From positions 53,874 to 117,873 of the forward strand of contig NZ_FRCP01000022.1 in assembly GCF_900142955.1 (NCBI RefSeq): 64,000 nt of DNA, written 5' to 3'. Positions 27,249 through 35,717 of this stretch are shown here, in pieces. The position numbers and the translations under genes were made by a program. Under the pieces are notes generated by a model, which searched no databases, was not told where the DNA came from, and saw only the letters and a list, made by a program, of their open reading frames with translations. Position 1 is the stretch's first letter. Every line of letters begins with the position of its first letter. The stretch is from Anaerosporobacter mobilis DSM 15930. GTDB taxonomy: Bacteria > Bacillota > Clostridia > Lachnospirales > Lachnospiraceae.

Positions 27249-27506
27249 ATGGAAGAATTTTATGCAGCAATTGAAGAAAAAATAAAAGAATCTGGTTATC
27301 CAAAGAAAGTTGATGGTTGTTCCATCTATACAGAAATTTCAGATTTCATTGAAGATAAAGATAATGGTTCTTATTTATATCTATCTAAAAACCATGAAGA
27401 TGATGTTTTTGAATATAAGATTGACGTTATGACAGACAATTTCAATCTTGCTACTCTATCTATTACTAGTAGAGGTCAAAGTTATTTTATAGATTTTGAC
27501 GCTTAA
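27249..27506 (+). CDS. Small protein of unknown function downstream of the HAD-GNAT fusion
   Basis: An 85-residue acidic soluble protein beginning MEEFYAAIEEKIKESGYP, with a good AGGAGG site overlapping the end of the previous gene region. It ends in a beta-rich segment (DDVFEYKIDVMTDNFNLATL, then ITSRGQSYFIDFDA). There are no membrane segments or cysteine clusters. It is almost certainly cotranscribed with the HAD-GNAT gene and is followed by a strong terminator. I do not recognise the family. Confidence 0.75.
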   Translation: MEEFYAAIEEKIKESGYPKKVDGCSIYTEISDFIEDKDNGSYLYLSKNHEDDVFEYKIDVMTDNFNLATLSITSRGQSYFIDFDA

Positions 27507-27546
27507 GTAGTAGTTGATATAACTTTTGACACTCAAACCAATTACT

Positions 27547-27610
27547 AATAAAAAGCTTATACTTTATATATAGATATTAATTATCTATATTAGAGTATAA
27601 GCTTTTTATT
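27547..27610. terminator. Bidirectional terminator
   Basis: A long near-perfect stem (AATAAAAAGCTTATACT with AGTATAAGCTTTTTATT plus an A/T-rich inner stem) lies between the 85-residue protein gene and the convergent lipoprotein gene. Confidence 0.9.
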
Positions 27611-27626
27611 ATCATAGTTTTATAAA

Positions 27627-28001
27627 CTATTTCTTATTACCTGGAGTTGTTGTGTTAGTATTGTTCGTGTTGTTATTTGTGTTGTTACCAGTAACATCAT
27701 TCACGCCATTCTCTACACCATCGATTACATCATCAACGCCTTCTTTAATGTCTTCACCCACTGTGTTACCATTTGTTGTTGTTCCGTTGTTTGTTGCTCC
27801 GTTGTTTGTTGTTCCGTTGTTTGTTGTTCCGTTGTTTGTTGTTCCATTTGTTGTTCCATTGTTTGTTGTTCCGTTGTTTGTTGTTCCATCGTTTGTTGTA
27901 GTACCATTATTCTTATTTACCTTATCATCTCTTGTGCATGCAGTCATTGCAAACATAGATAAACAGAACACTGCAATTAATACGTACATTTTCTTTTTCA
28001 T
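27627..28001 (-). CDS. Lipoprotein with tandem TNNGT repeats
   Basis: A 124-residue secreted lipoprotein with lipobox FAMTAC (Cys22) and an AGGAGG ribosome site. After the anchor, residues about 31-80 are tandem copies of the five-residue unit TNNGT with small variants (one NGAT, one shortened). A short amphipathic acidic segment follows (GEDIKEGVDDVIDGVENGVN) and then an Asn/Thr-rich tail. The repeat is likely a flexible, hydrophilic stalk on the cell surface. The acidic segment resembles the YtxH/DUF-type short helices seen in small lipoproteins. No function is known. Confidence 0.8.
   Translation of the reverse strand: MKKKMYVLIAVFCLSMFAMTACTRDDKVNKNNGTTTNDGTTNNGTTNNGTTNGTTNNGTTNNGTTNNGATNNGTTTNGNTVGEDIKEGVDDVIDGVENGVNDVTGNNTNNNTNNTNTTTPGNKK
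27777..27897. repeat. Tandem 15-bp repeat inside the lipoprotein gene
   Basis: About eight copies of a 15-base unit (on the plus strand GTTGTTCCGTTGTTT and variants) encode TNNGT. Exact identity of several units suggests recent slippage. Confidence 0.85.
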
Positions 28002-28119
28002 GGAATATTCCTCCTAGTATACTATTACTTGTAATTACTCTGCTACTTTAAACCTTATAGAGCTATTACATATTACGTAGTTAGTATTCCACTCTTACAT
28101 AAAAATATTCATATATAAC

Positions 28120-28160
28120 AAAAGACTCTTCTTTAAATTAAAAATTTATTGAAGTCTTTT
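28120..28160 (-). terminator. Terminator after the TIGR03915-type gene
   Basis: AAAAGACT and AGTCTTTT close an A/T-rich hairpin 17 bases beyond the stop codon at 28178. T-runs occur on both strands. Confidence 0.65.
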
Positions 28161-28177
28161 ACTTTTTTTTCATTTAA

Positions 28178-28945
28178 TTAATTCGTAAACTCTGTCATAT
28201 TTCTACGAAATCGAATCGGTAAGTTTTGTCGTTGTAATTTATAATTTGTCCGTTCTAAAATTGCGATTGATTCAACAAAAGATTTCCATAATTGTTCTAA
28301 GCTTTCCTCTTCGTTATTGATTTTCCCAAGTTCAGAAAAGTCAACTTCAGATGTATCTACTTGAACCCAGCCTTCACCGATTTGATGTACTATAGCTAAT
28401 TGTCGTACTTCATCATGGATAATCCAATTCTCAACAGGCAGTCGATCTGCAAAATGTGGTGCTAATAAAGTAATGACATTATTTTTCGGATTTATCTTTC
28501 CATATAATACATGATTCTTTAATTCTGAAAATCTTAAAAATCCAGTATAATGATGAACTTCATTTCCAACTGCTCGGTTCATCTCAAAGATCGTTTGTAC
28601 AACAGGATTACTATAATTTGTTATAATAGAAGAACCATAATGAATTCCAAGTATAACAAATCGATAAATTGCATCAGCTTTGTCTTGCCTATCTGTCATA
28701 GCTGCACGACATATTGTTTCATAAGCTTCTACTGATATCTTTTTCTTAATCGTTCGTACAACCTTTTCCGACTTCTCATAATCTGTAACAACTGGGATAT
28801 ATTTCGAAAACAATTGATAATTCATCATTTGGTCAATAAATTGAATTTGAATATTCTTATGTCCATAACCGCTATCCCAAGCATTGTAGATTGCAGTAAA
28901 AATCCCATCTAGACTATCTTCACATTGAAAAATGTACTGCTCCAA
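28178..28945 (-). CDS. TIGR03915/DUF4130 family putative DNA-metabolism protein
   Basis: A 255-residue cytoplasmic protein starting at TTG (28945), supported by GAGGTG six bases upstream. It begins with YIFQCEDSLDGIFTAIYNAW, typical of the TIGR03915 family that almost always accompanies the TIGR03916 radical-SAM protein. The middle contains NEVHHYTGFLRFSEL and APHFADRLPVENWIIHDEVR, and the end contains LPIRFRRNMTEF, as in the family. DUF4130 has been proposed to be related to DNA glycosylase-like proteins, but no activity is proven to my knowledge. It follows the radical-SAM gene by 53 bases, presumably cotranscribed. Confidence 0.88.
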   Translation of the reverse strand: MEQYIFQCEDSLDGIFTAIYNAWDSGYGHKNIQIQFIDQMMNYQLFSKYIPVVTDYEKSEKVVRTIKKKISVEAYETICRAAMTDRQDKADAIYRFVILGIHYGSSIITNYSNPVVQTIFEMNRAVGNEVHHYTGFLRFSELKNHVLYGKINPKNNVITLLAPHFADRLPVENWIIHDEVRQLAIVHQIGEGWVQVDTSEVDFSELGKINNEEESLEQLWKSFVESIAILERTNYKLQRQNLPIRFRRNMTEFTN

Positions 28946-28998
28946 GTTAGCACCTCTTTCCTATATAACGTTCCTCCATTGTTCCTTGAAATCAAAGG

Positions 28999-30462
28999 TT
29001 ACGCTTTTATTCCCATGTTGAAATTCTTCACATCAAATAAAGATAATTGCTGGTATGTGGTATTATCTTCTAAACCTAGAATTATCTTGTCTTCTAATGA
29101 TGTAAGTTGGTTCGTAATAAAATTCTCATTGAACTTCATAGCATACATCGTTTTTCCGCTACAGGTAATGAAATACATTGCCCTTTTCAAAACAACACCT
29201 ATTTTTTTCAAATCAGCAAAATCTAGCCTCGCATGTTTTCTAGCTTCCATAATTCGCGAGACAGACTTAACTCCAATACCCGGAACACGCAATAAAGTAT
29301 AGTAATCGGCCTTATTAATTTCCACAGGGAATAGGTGCAAATTCCTAAGTGCCCAATCACATTTGGGATCTAGTAAAACATTAAAATTCGGTTGTTTCTC
29401 ACTCAATAGCTCCCCAGAACTAAAGCCATAATATCTCATAAGCCAATCTGCCTGATATAGTCGATGCTCTCTAAGTAATGGTGGACCACCAGCTATTGTT
29501 GGTAACATACTATCCTCATTCACTTTGATAAATGCAGAATAAAAGACTCGTTTTAAATTAAAGTTTCGATATAATGCTTCCGCAACAGAAACTAATTCAA
29601 AATCATTCTCTGGTGTTGCTCCAATTATCATCTGCGTACTCTGCCCTGCAGGAACATACACACGATCACCTTTCTTCATATTAACGGCCGAAAGCCTCTT
29701 AACTCTCAATGCATTCTCTTTGTGAATAGAGCTAATATCTTGATTCGTTAACCCTGTTGCTACCATTCCCGTTTGTTGATTACTTACTGCAATTTCTTTA
29801 CTTGGTAATAATACTTGTTTATCCTTTAAACCTAATTGCTGTCTATTACTGTATATTCCATTCTGAATCTGCTTCATAGGACGCAATATATTCGTACGAT
29901 TTTTATTGGGTGCTAGCATCTTAAGCCCATCTGCGGTTGGTAGTTCAAGATTAACACTCATACGATCAGCCAACCAACCAATTTTATCCACTAACTCTGG
30001 ATCCGTCCCTGGTATTGCCTTAACATGTATATACCCATTAAACTGATGTATCATTCGTAATTGATATAACGTTTGATATATCAAATCCATTGTATAATTG
30101 GGATTTCTCAGTATTCCAGAACTTAAAAATAATCCTTCAATATAATTTCTTCTATAAAATTCCATCGTTAAGGAGCAAACTTCCTCTGGTGTAAAAGAAG
30201 TTCTTTTTACATCATTAGAAGAACGATTAATACAGTATTTGCAATCAAAGATACATTCATTCGTATACAAGATTTTTAGCAAAGAGATACATCTACCATC
30301 TGCCGAAAACGTATGACATATACCACTTGCAACAGAATTCCCCATACTTTTACCATCACCTTGGCGATCAACGCCGCTAGAAGTACATGCAACATCATAC
30401 TTAGCTGCATCTGATAAGATCTCCAATTTCTGTTGTATGGTTAAATTTTCTTGAATGTGCAT
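28999..30462 (-). CDS. TIGR03916 putative DNA modification/repair radical SAM protein
   Basis: The ATG at 30462 follows GGAGG by eight bases; a TTG five codons upstream is less likely. The 487-residue protein carries the radical-SAM cluster motif CX3CX2C (Cys70, Cys74, Cys77 in ECIFDCKYCINR). It is followed by the TIM-barrel half and the family-specific QSTQMIIGATPENDFELV segment. Near the C-terminus is a helix-hairpin-helix DNA-binding motif (LLRVPGIGVKSVSRIMEAR). The iron-sulfur/SAM radical chemistry plus HhH and the linked DUF4130 gene suggest a DNA base modification or repair system. The substrate is unknown. Confidence 0.92.
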   Translation of the reverse strand: MHIQENLTIQQKLEILSDAAKYDVACTSSGVDRQGDGKSMGNSVASGICHTFSADGRCISLLKILYTNECIFDCKYCINRSSNDVKRTSFTPEEVCSLTMEFYRRNYIEGLFLSSGILRNPNYTMDLIYQTLYQLRMIHQFNGYIHVKAIPGTDPELVDKIGWLADRMSVNLELPTADGLKMLAPNKNRTNILRPMKQIQNGIYSNRQQLGLKDKQVLLPSKEIAVSNQQTGMVATGLTNQDISSIHKENALRVKRLSAVNMKKGDRVYVPAGQSTQMIIGATPENDFELVSVAEALYRNFNLKRVFYSAFIKVNEDSMLPTIAGGPPLLREHRLYQADWLMRYYGFSSGELLSEKQPNFNVLLDPKCDWALRNLHLFPVEINKADYYTLLRVPGIGVKSVSRIMEARKHARLDFADLKKIGVVLKRAMYFITCSGKTMYAMKFNENFITNQLTSLEDKIILGLEDNTTYQQLSLFDVKNFNMGIKA

Positions 30463-30614
30463 CTCTAATGCCTCCAATTAGTTTTATTATAGAATTACGT
30501 CAAATGGTTAATCAAACATACGTTCTATTTTGTTGTAATTAATTATAGCACATACGTTCGAATTATTCAAGTTAAATTATTGGTATAATAAGATAAAACA
30601 CTCTGCTTTTAATG

Positions 30615-30669
30615 CCAAAAAAGCTCTTTTCCTAGTTAAGATTATTTATATCTCAACTAGGAAAAGAGC
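30615..30669 (-). terminator. Rho-independent terminator of the yicC-lepB operon
   Basis: GCTCTTTTCCTAGTT (30623-30637) pairs with AACTAGGAAAAGAGC (30655-30669) and is followed on the minus strand by TTTTTT. It lies about 50 bases after lepB. Confidence 0.93.
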
Positions 30670-30719
30670 CTAATCAACTCGAATCTAGCATATTCAAATG
30701 GATATTCATTTACACTTTA

Positions 30720-31433
30720 TTAATCAACAAATCCAAATTTATTTAATGGCCAAATTCTAAGAAACGCTTTACCTTCAATATAATCACGATGCACAGGTCC
30801 TACTTCTTTGTAACGACTATCAAAACTTATCTCACGATTATCTCCTAGTAAGAAGTATTCATCCTCAGCTAACGTAATTGGGTTTTTCGCGATTCCCGCA
30901 GAACTTATTGGATCTTTACCATAGTTCTCTTTAAGAATCTCTCCATTAATATAGATATCTGAACCAATAATCTGTATTGTTTCACCAGGTAAACCGATTA
31001 CTCTCTTAACATAATACTCATCCACATCTTTTCCATAAGGATAGAATACTACAATATCAAATCGTTTTGGGTCACCAACAACATAACTAATCTTGTCAAT
31101 CAGTAAGCTTTCTTCATTGTGTAATGTATTCTGCATCGAATCGCCATCAACAACTGTTCTTTGTAACACATAATTTGGGATAATATATAATCCAATAAAG
31201 AATATTACGACATATACAAGTAATTCTTTAATAAAACTTGTACGTTTTTCTTTCTTAGAATTCTGATTATCGTCTAAATGATTCCCCTGCTGTTCAACTT
31301 CGTCTGTTAATACTTCCTCGGAAAAAGTCCTTTCCTGCAAAGCTGATACAGAATCGTTCTCATATGTGTCAACGTCAACAGTGCTTTGTTTATCTTCGAA
31401 GTCATCATTCGAGTAATTTCTTTCTTGACTCAT
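30720..31433 (-). CDS. lepB: Signal peptidase I
   Basis: The ATG at 31433 has AGAGGG upstream. The 237-residue protein cleaves signal peptides of exported proteins at the membrane. A long acidic cytoplasmic N-terminus (about 1-60) precedes one membrane helix (about 68-88). The catalytic Ser99 is in VDGDSMQNTL and the general base Lys143 in YYVKRVIGLPGE. Boxes D (DNREISFDSR) and E follow. The single anchor and length are of the Gram-positive P-type. The acidic, probably disordered N-terminal extension is longer than in B. subtilis SipS. It is the last gene of the yicC-remA-gmk-rpoZ-lepB run, 76 bases after rpoZ. Confidence 0.95.
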   Translation of the reverse strand: MSQERNYSNDDFEDKQSTVDVDTYENDSVSALQERTFSEEVLTDEVEQQGNHLDDNQNSKKEKRTSFIKELLVYVVIFFIGLYIIPNYVLQRTVVDGDSMQNTLHNEESLLIDKISYVVGDPKRFDIVVFYPYGKDVDEYYVKRVIGLPGETIQIIGSDIYINGEILKENYGKDPISSAGIAKNPITLAEDEYFLLGDNREISFDSRYKEVGPVHRDYIEGKAFLRIWPLNKFGFVD

Positions 31434-31509
31434 CCTGTTTCCCTCTTTCTCTATGACACTTATTTTTTGCAAAGACTGACGTTTCCAACCCCTCCAATAA
31501 GAATATCAA

Positions 31510-31755
31510 TTAATCAACTAGTGTATCTTCATCACCTACGATTTTTACTTTAGACTTATTTAATTCTTCTACAGCGATAGAAAGTGGCTTTGGACAGTTA
31601 CAAGAAACGAATGGCTTACTTCCACTAATAATTTGTCTTGCTCTCTTAGAAGTTGCTAATACGATAGAATATCTGCTATTAACTACTGGATCTTCTCCTG
31701 GTTCAACCTCGCTATTTACTACGTTCATTAAGTCTGTATATGATGGATGCAACAT
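31510..31755 (-). CDS. rpoZ: RNA polymerase omega subunit
   Basis: The ATG at 31755 is preceded by AAAGGAG. The 81-residue protein fits omega in length and position: HPSYTDLMNVVN at the N-terminus, NSRYSIVLATSKRARQI as the conserved core, and IAVEELNKSKVKIVG near the end. Omega aids folding and assembly of the beta' subunit. The gene follows gmk by four bases, as in most Firmicutes. Confidence 0.95.
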   Translation of the reverse strand: MLHPSYTDLMNVVNSEVEPGEDPVVNSRYSIVLATSKRARQIISGSKPFVSCNCPKPLSIAVEELNKSKVKIVGDEDTLVD

Positions 31756-31759
31756 TTTA

Positions 31760-32389
31760 TTAATCTCCTTTCTTAAATACATTTAATTCATTACTCATTT
31801 TTTCAATAAAAGAATCATTTCTCAAAGTTCTACTATGTTCACTTTTGATGATTTCATTCAGATGCTCAACACACTCATCTAAATCATCATTCACAACGAT
31901 ATAATCATATTGCTTCATAAACACTGCTTCTTCAGATGCTCGATTTAATCGCTTTTCAATCTTATCCATACTCTCCGTACCGCGATGTACAAGACGATTT
32001 CTAAGTTCTATTGCATTCGGTGGAGTTATGAATAGCAATAAGGCATCAGGGAATTGTTCTCTTATATGAAATGCTCCTTGTACTTCGATTTCTAAGATTA
32101 CATCTTTTCCTGCTGCTAATTGTTCCTCAACATATTTCTTGGGTGTTCCATAATAGTTTCCGACATACTCAGCCCACTCTATTAATTCACCCTGCTCTAT
32201 CATACTCTCAAAACGTTCTCTTGTCAAAAAGAAATATTCAAGGCCGTCTTCTTCCCCCACACGTGGTACTCTTGTAGTAGCTGATATGGATAAACCATAA
32301 TCGTATCTGTTTAACAATGCTTTCATTAAGGTACCCTTACCCGCACCAGAAAAACCAGAAACAACCGTTAGTATCCCCTGTTTACTCAT
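31760..32389 (-). CDS. gmk: Guanylate kinase
   Basis: The start is one of three consecutive ATG codons (32395, 32392, 32389); the last has the best AGGG spacing and overlaps the remA stop by eight bases, indicating coupled translation. The 209-residue enzyme phosphorylates GMP to GDP. The P-loop is SGFSGAGKGTL (Phe for the usual Pro), followed by SATTRVPRVGEEDG, YFFLTRERFE, EWAEYVGNYYGTP and the lid RLVHRGTESMDKI. All substrate-binding residues appear normal. Confidence 0.96.
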   Translation of the reverse strand: MSKQGILTVVSGFSGAGKGTLMKALLNRYDYGLSISATTRVPRVGEEDGLEYFFLTRERFESMIEQGELIEWAEYVGNYYGTPKKYVEEQLAAGKDVILEIEVQGAFHIREQFPDALLLFITPPNAIELRNRLVHRGTESMDKIEKRLNRASEEAVFMKQYDYIVVNDDLDECVEHLNEIIKSEHSRTLRNDSFIEKMSNELNVFKKGD

Positions 32390-32654
32390 CATCATCACCC
32401 TTTTGATCCATTTCATCTTTACTATTTACACGGTTTGCAATCGTTTCTGGTAGTAAGGCAGATAATACAAGATGGTCGTTATCAGTTACGATGACGGCTC
32501 TTGTCTTTCTTCCACAAGTCGCATCAACTGCTGTTCCATTATCCTTTGCTGTCTGAACCATACGTTTCACTGGTGCTGCCTCAGGACTAATGATTGCAAC
32601 TATTTTCCTACTGTTAATAATATTGCCAAAACCGATATTAACTAAACCATTCAA
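32382..32654 (-). CDS. remA: RemA-family regulator (DUF370)
   Basis: A 90-residue protein of the RemA family, which in B. subtilis is a DNA-binding activator of biofilm-matrix and osmoprotection genes. The match runs from LVNIGFGNII through IAIISPEAAPVKRMVQTAK-like and AVIVTDNDHLVLSALLPETIANR. The C-terminal tail (SKDEMDQKGDDDE) is acidic. It lies between yicC (15-base gap) and gmk (overlap), the classical order. Confidence 0.94.
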   Translation of the reverse strand: MNGLVNIGFGNIINSRKIVAIISPEAAPVKRMVQTAKDNGTAVDATCGRKTRAVIVTDNDHLVLSALLPETIANRVNSKDEMDQKGDDDE

Positions 32655-32669
32655 ACAGATTCCCCATTT

Positions 32670-33548
32670 CTATTCAATATTCTGTATCTGTTCTCTAACT
32701 TTTTCGATTTCCGTCTTTAAATCAATTGCAATATTTGTTATATCCAAATCATTCGCTTTGGAAAGAATCGTATTTGCTTCACGGTTCATCTCTTGTGCAA
32801 TGAAGTCTAGCTTTCTACCAATTCCATTTTCTTCATCGAGAGATGCTTTCATGTTATTAATATGACTCCTAAGTCTTACTGTCTCTTCATCTACACAAAT
32901 CTTATCTGCAAATAATGTAATTTCTGTAGCTAATATACTTTCATCAAGTTTTGTATCACCTAACAGGTCTTGTACTTTAGCAGTAATCTTCTCTCGATAT
33001 TCTGCAACAATTTCTGGTGAACGACTCTCCACCGCTTCAACCAAGCCAAGCATAGCATCTAATTTACTGATTAAATCGTTCTTTAGGTTTTCACCCTCTC
33101 TTGTACGAGATTCAATAAAATGCTCGCAAGCATGACTAATTGCTTCTTCTAGTATATTCCATAATTCTGTCTCGTCAACTGTCTGTTCTTCTAGGGTTAG
33201 AACCTCTGGATATCTTGATAAATTAGACACATTAATATCATTATTAAGATGGAATTCATCACCCATCTGTCTTAATTTTTCCACATATTCTCTTGCTATG
33301 TCAGAATTGTATTTTACACATACTTTATTCTCTGTGTAGTCTTCATATGATATAAATACATCAACTTTTCCTCTTTGGATGTATTTCTTAAGTAAACTTC
33401 TAATTGTCGCTTCATAAAAGCCTAACTTCTTAGGCATCTTAATTGAGATATCACAGTAACGATGGTTAACTGACTTCATCTCTACTACGATTTTTCTCTC
33501 CTCGTTTGATAATTCATATCTACCAAACCCTGTCATACTTCTTAACAT
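32670..33548 (-). CDS. YicC-family endoribonuclease
   Basis: The ATG at 33548 gives the family's usual N-terminus MLRSMTGFGRYE. The 292-residue protein has the YicC N-terminal domain (VEMKSVNHRYCDISIKMPK) and a C-terminal DUF1732 region (RLRSHINNMKASLDEENGIG, then KLDFIAQEMNREANTI). Members have been reported to act as endoribonucleases in RNA turnover. It is the first gene of the yicC-remA-gmk-rpoZ-lepB operon, reading from a near-consensus promoter about 150 bases upstream with a hairpin-forming leader. Confidence 0.94.
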   Translation of the reverse strand: MLRSMTGFGRYELSNEERKIVVEMKSVNHRYCDISIKMPKKLGFYEATIRSLLKKYIQRGKVDVFISYEDYTENKVCVKYNSDIAREYVEKLRQMGDEFHLNNDINVSNLSRYPEVLTLEEQTVDETELWNILEEAISHACEHFIESRTREGENLKNDLISKLDAMLGLVEAVESRSPEIVAEYREKITAKVQDLLGDTKLDESILATEITLFADKICVDEETVRLRSHINNMKASLDEENGIGRKLDFIAQEMNREANTILSKANDLDITNIAIDLKTEIEKVREQIQNIE

Positions 33549-33653
33549 TAGACTCACGTCCTTCATTCTTTATGGAACATTCATTCCACGTTCTATTCTT
33601 TACCTAATTTATGGCGTGTGATGGCTATATGCTATTTTAATTAATACCATAAA

Positions 33654-33685
33654 CTTAAGGGATAGATATCGCTCTATCCCTTAAG
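33654..33685. promoter_or_regulatory. Perfect 13-bp palindrome in the yicC leader
   Basis: CTTAAGGGATAGA (33654-33666) is the exact complement of 33673-33685 around a 6-base loop. On the minus strand it begins about seven bases after the predicted transcription start of the yicC operon. There is no T-run, so it is not a standard terminator. It may be an operator or a 5'-mRNA stem. Confidence 0.6.
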
Positions 33686-33698
33686 ACACACTTAATTA

Positions 33699-33727
33699 AT
33701 TATAGATTACTATATAGTAGAAGTCAA
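33699..33727 (-). promoter_or_regulatory. Sigma-A promoter of the yicC operon
   Basis: On the minus strand, TTGACT (33722-33727), a 17-base spacer and a perfect TATAAT (33699-33704). It is the best promoter match in the window. Confidence 0.82.
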
Positions 33728-33935
33728 GCTGTTATTGTTATTTTCGCAAGTGATACCTTCATCATAATATTTATAAAAGACCGATATTTTGAGAAACATA
33801 ATACTTGAATGAGTAGTTATAACCGAGATCGGTGGGATTTATGCATGCTCTTTCCCTTTATCTAAGCAACTAATATTGGTTTTTTAAAGGTAATGTGGTA
33901 CACTATGTATAATTCATAATAAAGGAGTTTTAACT

Positions 33936-35684
33936 ATGGCATTAGACGGACTTGTTATTGCAAATGTTATAAAAGAATTAAACGACACCTTACTTGGTGG
34001 CCGTATCAATAAAATATCACAACCTGAAAACGATGCACTTGTATTAGTAATTAAGAACAACCGTAGCCAATACAAATTATTCTTATCTGCAAATGCAAGT
34101 CTTCCTCTTATTTACTTGACACAGGAAAATAAGCCGAATCCTATTACTGCACCTAATTTTTGTATGTTACTTCGTAAACATCTTAATAGCGCTAGGATTC
34201 TTAGCATCACACAGCCTGGACTTGAACGTATCATTGACATCGAGATTGAACACCTCAATGAACTTGGTGATGTATGTACCAAGCATCTTATTACCGAAAT
34301 TATGGGCAAGCACAGTAACATCATATTCTGTGATGATAAGAAGATGATTATTGATAGTATCAAACATATCTCCGGATTAGTTTCATCGGTACGTGAAGTT
34401 CTCCCTGGTAGAGATTATTTCATACCTGAAACACAAGATAAGTGGAATCCTCTCACGGTAGATTGTGAGCATTTTCTTGAAAAGGTTATGACCAAACCGC
34501 TACCAATTGCCAAGGCACTTTATACTTCACTTACGGGTATTAGTCCACTAATTGCTAATGAAATCTGCCACCGTGCTTCTATTGATGGGGAGGCTTCAAC
34601 AAGCTCATTAAGCGAAATGGAAGGATTACATCTCTATAAAAACTTCGAGCGATTGATGACAGACATCAAAAACAATAGCTTTTTCCCAAATGTCATCTAC
34701 CAAAACGGGGAACCCTTTGAGTTTTCAAGTACTACACTAACAACCTACAACTCCTCTGAACATAAGGAATTCGAATCTATAAGTGAGTTGCTTGAACAAT
34801 ACTATGCACAGAGGAATACTTTGACAAGGATACGCCAAAAATCAGTTGACTTACGTAAGATTGTATCCAATGCAATTGAACGTACACGCAAGAAATACGA
34901 TTTGCAGATGAAACAGCTAAAAGATACTGACAAGCGAGACAAATACAAAGTGTATGGCGAACTGATAACAGCTTATGGTTACAATGTTGAAGAGGGTTCT
35001 AAGCAAATGACTGCTCTTAATTATTATACCAATGAAGAGGTGACGATACCGCTTGACCCAACCATCACACCAATAGAGAATGCTAAGAAGTATTTTGATA
35101 AATATAGTAAGTTGAAACGTACGTATGAAGCATTAACAAAATTCACTGAGGAGACAAAAGAAGAACTTGAGCATTTAGAATCTATTAGCGCTGCTCTTGA
35201 TATTGCTCTTCAAGAAGAAGATTTAATTCAATTAAAAGAAGAACTAATGGAATATGGGTACATGAAGAGAAAATTTGTCTCTAAAAAAGATGCCAAGAAA
35301 CAAAAGAGCGCAAGTAAACCATTCCACTATATCTCTTCAGACGGTTTTCATATGTATGTTGGTAAAAACAACTTTCAAAATGACGAATTAACTTTCAAAT
35401 TCGCAGTAGGCAATGATTGGTGGTTCCACGCAAAAGGTATGGCAGGCTCTCACGTAATTGTTAAAACAAACGGGGAAGAACTTCCAGATCGCACATTTGA
35501 AGAGGCTGGTAAATTAGCCGCTTACTACTCAAAAGCTAGAGAGCTTTCAAAGGCAGAAATTGACTATACCGAGAAGAAAAATGTTAAGAAGCCAAACGGG
35601 GGAAAACCTGGGTTTGTAGTATACTATACAAACTACTCATTAATTATTGAACCAGATATCACTGGAATTGAAGAAGTTAAGTAA
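33936..35684 (+). CDS. rqcH: RqcH (NFACT family) ribosome-quality-control factor
   Basis: The 582-residue protein follows AAAGGAG. RqcH binds stalled 50S-nascent-chain complexes and adds C-terminal alanine tails that mark the chain for degradation. The NFACT-N domain is at residues 1-150 (LDGLVIANVIKELNDTLLGG and TEIMGKHSNIIFCD), then a helix-hairpin-helix and long coiled coil (about 280-440). The NFACT-R domain lies at about 460-565 (FHYISSDGFHMYVGKNNFQND and DWWFHAKGMAGSHVIV). Older annotation calls this family fibronectin-binding protein FbpA. A PHP gene follows 33 bases later. Confidence 0.93.
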   Translation: MALDGLVIANVIKELNDTLLGGRINKISQPENDALVLVIKNNRSQYKLFLSANASLPLIYLTQENKPNPITAPNFCMLLRKHLNSARILSITQPGLERIIDIEIEHLNELGDVCTKHLITEIMGKHSNIIFCDDKKMIIDSIKHISGLVSSVREVLPGRDYFIPETQDKWNPLTVDCEHFLEKVMTKPLPIAKALYTSLTGISPLIANEICHRASIDGEASTSSLSEMEGLHLYKNFERLMTDIKNNSFFPNVIYQNGEPFEFSSTTLTTYNSSEHKEFESISELLEQYYAQRNTLTRIRQKSVDLRKIVSNAIERTRKKYDLQMKQLKDTDKRDKYKVYGELITAYGYNVEEGSKQMTALNYYTNEEVTIPLDPTITPIENAKKYFDKYSKLKRTYEALTKFTEETKEELEHLESISAALDIALQEEDLIQLKEELMEYGYMKRKFVSKKDAKKQKSASKPFHYISSDGFHMYVGKNNFQNDELTFKFAVGNDWWFHAKGMAGSHVIVKTNGEELPDRTFEEAGKLAAYYSKARELSKAEIDYTEKKNVKKPNGGKPGFVVYYTNYSLIIEPDITGIEEVK

Positions 35685-35717
35685 CCATTACGCAACGATT
35701 AGAAGGGACGGATTCCT

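Larger units (their letters stand above)
33549..33935. other. Divergent intergenic region yicC / rqcH
   Basis: This 387-base A/T-rich gap contains the yicC promoter (33699-33727), a perfect leader palindrome (33654-33685), a short ACCGAGATCGGT palindrome (33822-33833) and a TATAAT (33908-33913) that may serve rqcH. No gene is visible. Confidence 0.7.

Noticed and set aside
27777..27897. CRISPR-like array
   Set aside because: The repeats are contiguous 15-bp coding units without spacers, so they are a coding tandem repeat.
27652..28017. A 121-codon plus-strand frame opposite the repeat lipoprotein
   Set aside because: It is the antisense reading of the 15-bp repeat (repeated Val-Pro-Leu-Phe). 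The minus-strand frame has a signal peptide, lipobox and AGGAGG.
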